Below, piece by piece: positions 63,277-64,000 of a DNA stretch of 64,000 bases. The position numbers were made by a program, and so were the translations under genes. The stretch is from positions 62,001 to 126,000 of the forward strand of contig JAUIAV010000011.1 of the NCBI GenBank assembly GCA_030425195.1, given 5' to 3'. Below the pieces are notes generated by a model. That model had not been told where the DNA came from and made no database searches. It saw only the letters and a list, made by a program, of their open reading frames with translations. The first letter of the stretch is position 1. Each line of letters opens with the position of its first letter. The stretch comes from Gammaproteobacteria bacterium (lineage in GTDB: Bacteria; Pseudomonadota; Gammaproteobacteria; Pseudomonadales; Azotimanducaceae).

Positions 63277-64000
63277 TCAGCGGGAAAGCAGGGCGCGCAC
63301 GTCGCCTTTCGGGTCGCTGACCACCACCGGTTCCACGTCGAAGATCATCGTCTGCCGATCGGCGCCGTCATACGCGGGCCACTCGGGCAGACCGGCATGG
63401 TTGGGATTCCCGGTCCGGGCAAAGGCAAGCCATGCCTCGGACATCTGCATCTCCAGAGCCCGGGCGTCCGGGCTCTCGCCGGTGAGCGCCACGGAGTTGT
63501 CCACGTTCGCGAACATCAGGGGCATGTCGAGCGTGTGCGGCGATTTGAGAATGCCGTTGCCCACCGGGGTCTCCCAGGTGAGGTAGTACATGTACACGGG
63601 CGCGCCATCCTGAGCCGCCTTCCGCTCGGCCAGCAGCGCCGAGCCGATGAGCATGCGCGCATCGCTCATGAGCACGTTGTAGAGATAGGTGGGCGAGTAA
63701 TCGGGATGATGAGACCGCTCTGCTGCCAGCAGCGCCTCCGCCCGGTCCGCAGGGATGCCGGGGATGGCCGCGACCCGTTCGGTGAGCTCCGCCTCGGTCA
63801 GGCGGCCGAACCAGGGCTCGCCCGTATTGAAGATCGTCCATTCGTCCTTGTTGAAGCCGATGAGGATGGGAACATCACCGGACTGGGCGGGAGCATCGGG
63901 TGTGAATGGATGGCGGGGCAGATGCCTGCCATCCACCACCGGTGCGAGACGCAGCCCGCCAAACCCGCCGCCAGCGGAGGCCTGAGCCGCATGAAAGGCG
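63277..64000 (-). CDS. Carboxylesterase type B, C-terminal part (runs off the right end)
   Basis: The 3' end of a type B carboxylesterase; the first part lies outside the window. The visible 240 residues start AFHAAQASAGGGFGGLRLAPVVDGRHLPRHPFTPDAPAQSGDVPILIGFNKDEWTIF, typical of the acyl-pocket and Glu region. PHTLDMPLMFANVDNS contains the catalytic His of the family, and WLAFARTGNPNHAGLPEWPAYD is the conserved tail. The nucleophilic Ser (GESAG) must be in the missing part. An internal GTG at 63939 would make a shorter frame but leaves the fold incomplete. The MFS gene follows 15 bases downstream. Confidence 0.9.
   Translation of the reverse strand, partial: AFHAAQASAGGGFGGLRLAPVVDGRHLPRHPFTPDAPAQSGDVPILIGFNKDEWTIFNTGEPWFGRLTEAELTERVAAIPGIPADRAEALLAAERSHHPDYSPTYLYNVLMSDARMLIGSALLAERKAAQDGAPVYMYYLTWETPVGNGILKSPHTLDMPLMFANVDNSVALTGESPDARALEMQMSEAWLAFARTGNPNHAGLPEWPAYDGADRQTMIFDVEPVVVSDPKGDVRALLSR

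Overview
The window is a gene-dense, GC-rich (by eye in the 60s percent; not computed) bacterial chromosome segment. The gene families point to a gammaproteobacterium: a DUF2058 (YaiL-type) gene, monomeric NADP isocitrate dehydrogenase, an HdfR-type LysR regulator of exactly 279 residues, SelO, and a moxR-DUF58-bat cluster of gammaproteobacterial layout. The metabolic content suggests an aerobic degrader of lipids and hydrocarbons, possibly marine; that last point is inference. No rRNA, tRNA, CRISPR array, IS element or prophage was seen.

Region by region. 1-6.1 kb: a PPOX-fold protein, a decayed short-chain dehydrogenase, an intact SDR coupled to a DUF4010 membrane protein, a class A acid phosphatase, a thioesterase and a flavin oxidoreductase (LLM). 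6.1-14.1 kb: one long minus-strand run, LLM oxidoreductase > DUF2058 > moxR > DUF58 > DUF4381 > batA > batB > batC > batD, most genes overlapping or nearly touching. 14-18.9 kb: acyl-CoA synthetase, MscS channel, aldo/keto reductase, nitroreductase. 19-26.6 kb: CYP153 P450, small unknown protein, acyl-CoA dehydrogenase, monomeric icd, second CYP153, LLM. 26.6-33.7 kb: two secreted sulfatases divergent from selO plus an epoxide hydrolase, then an aminotransferase. 33.7-40.3 kb: two tiny charged-protein genes, hdfR, exported katG behind an OxyR-type site, two pirins, a crotonase. 40.4-46.3 kb: SulP transporter with its own XRE regulator, a PhyH-type dioxygenase, an SRPBCC protein, a secreted Gly/Gln-rich protein with an EF-hand protein and a two-cysteine ArsR regulator, and a TauD-type dioxygenase. 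46.3-53.8 kb: B3-like metallo-beta-lactamase, acyl-CoA dehydrogenase, receiver-GNAT fusion, third CYP153, SGNH hydrolase, nitroreductase, a LinB-like haloalkane dehalogenase and a divergent TetR regulator. 53.8-64 kb: LysR regulator, a hydrolase truncated at a rearrangement junction, acyl-CoA ligase, PhyH dioxygenase, SnoaL-like protein, GPH and MFS transporters, GST, a P460-type cytochrome divergent from an OhrR-type MarR, and the 3' part of a carboxylesterase.

How it fits together (inference): three CYP153 terminal hydroxylases, a haloalkane dehalogenase, an epoxide hydrolase, two acyl-CoA ligases, two acyl-CoA dehydrogenases, a crotonase, a thioesterase and several flavin or iron oxygenases would allow oxygenase-first attack on aliphatic or halogenated chains followed by beta-oxidation. 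KatG, pirins, OhrR- and HlyU/BigR-like regulators suggest thiol- and peroxide-responsive control. Two gene remnants, one at a sharp junction, show the region has been reshuffled. The most unusual items are the receiver-GNAT fusion, the Gly/Gln-rich protein/EF-hand/ArsR cassette, the basic/acidic micro-protein pair and the LinB-like dehalogenase near a CYP153.
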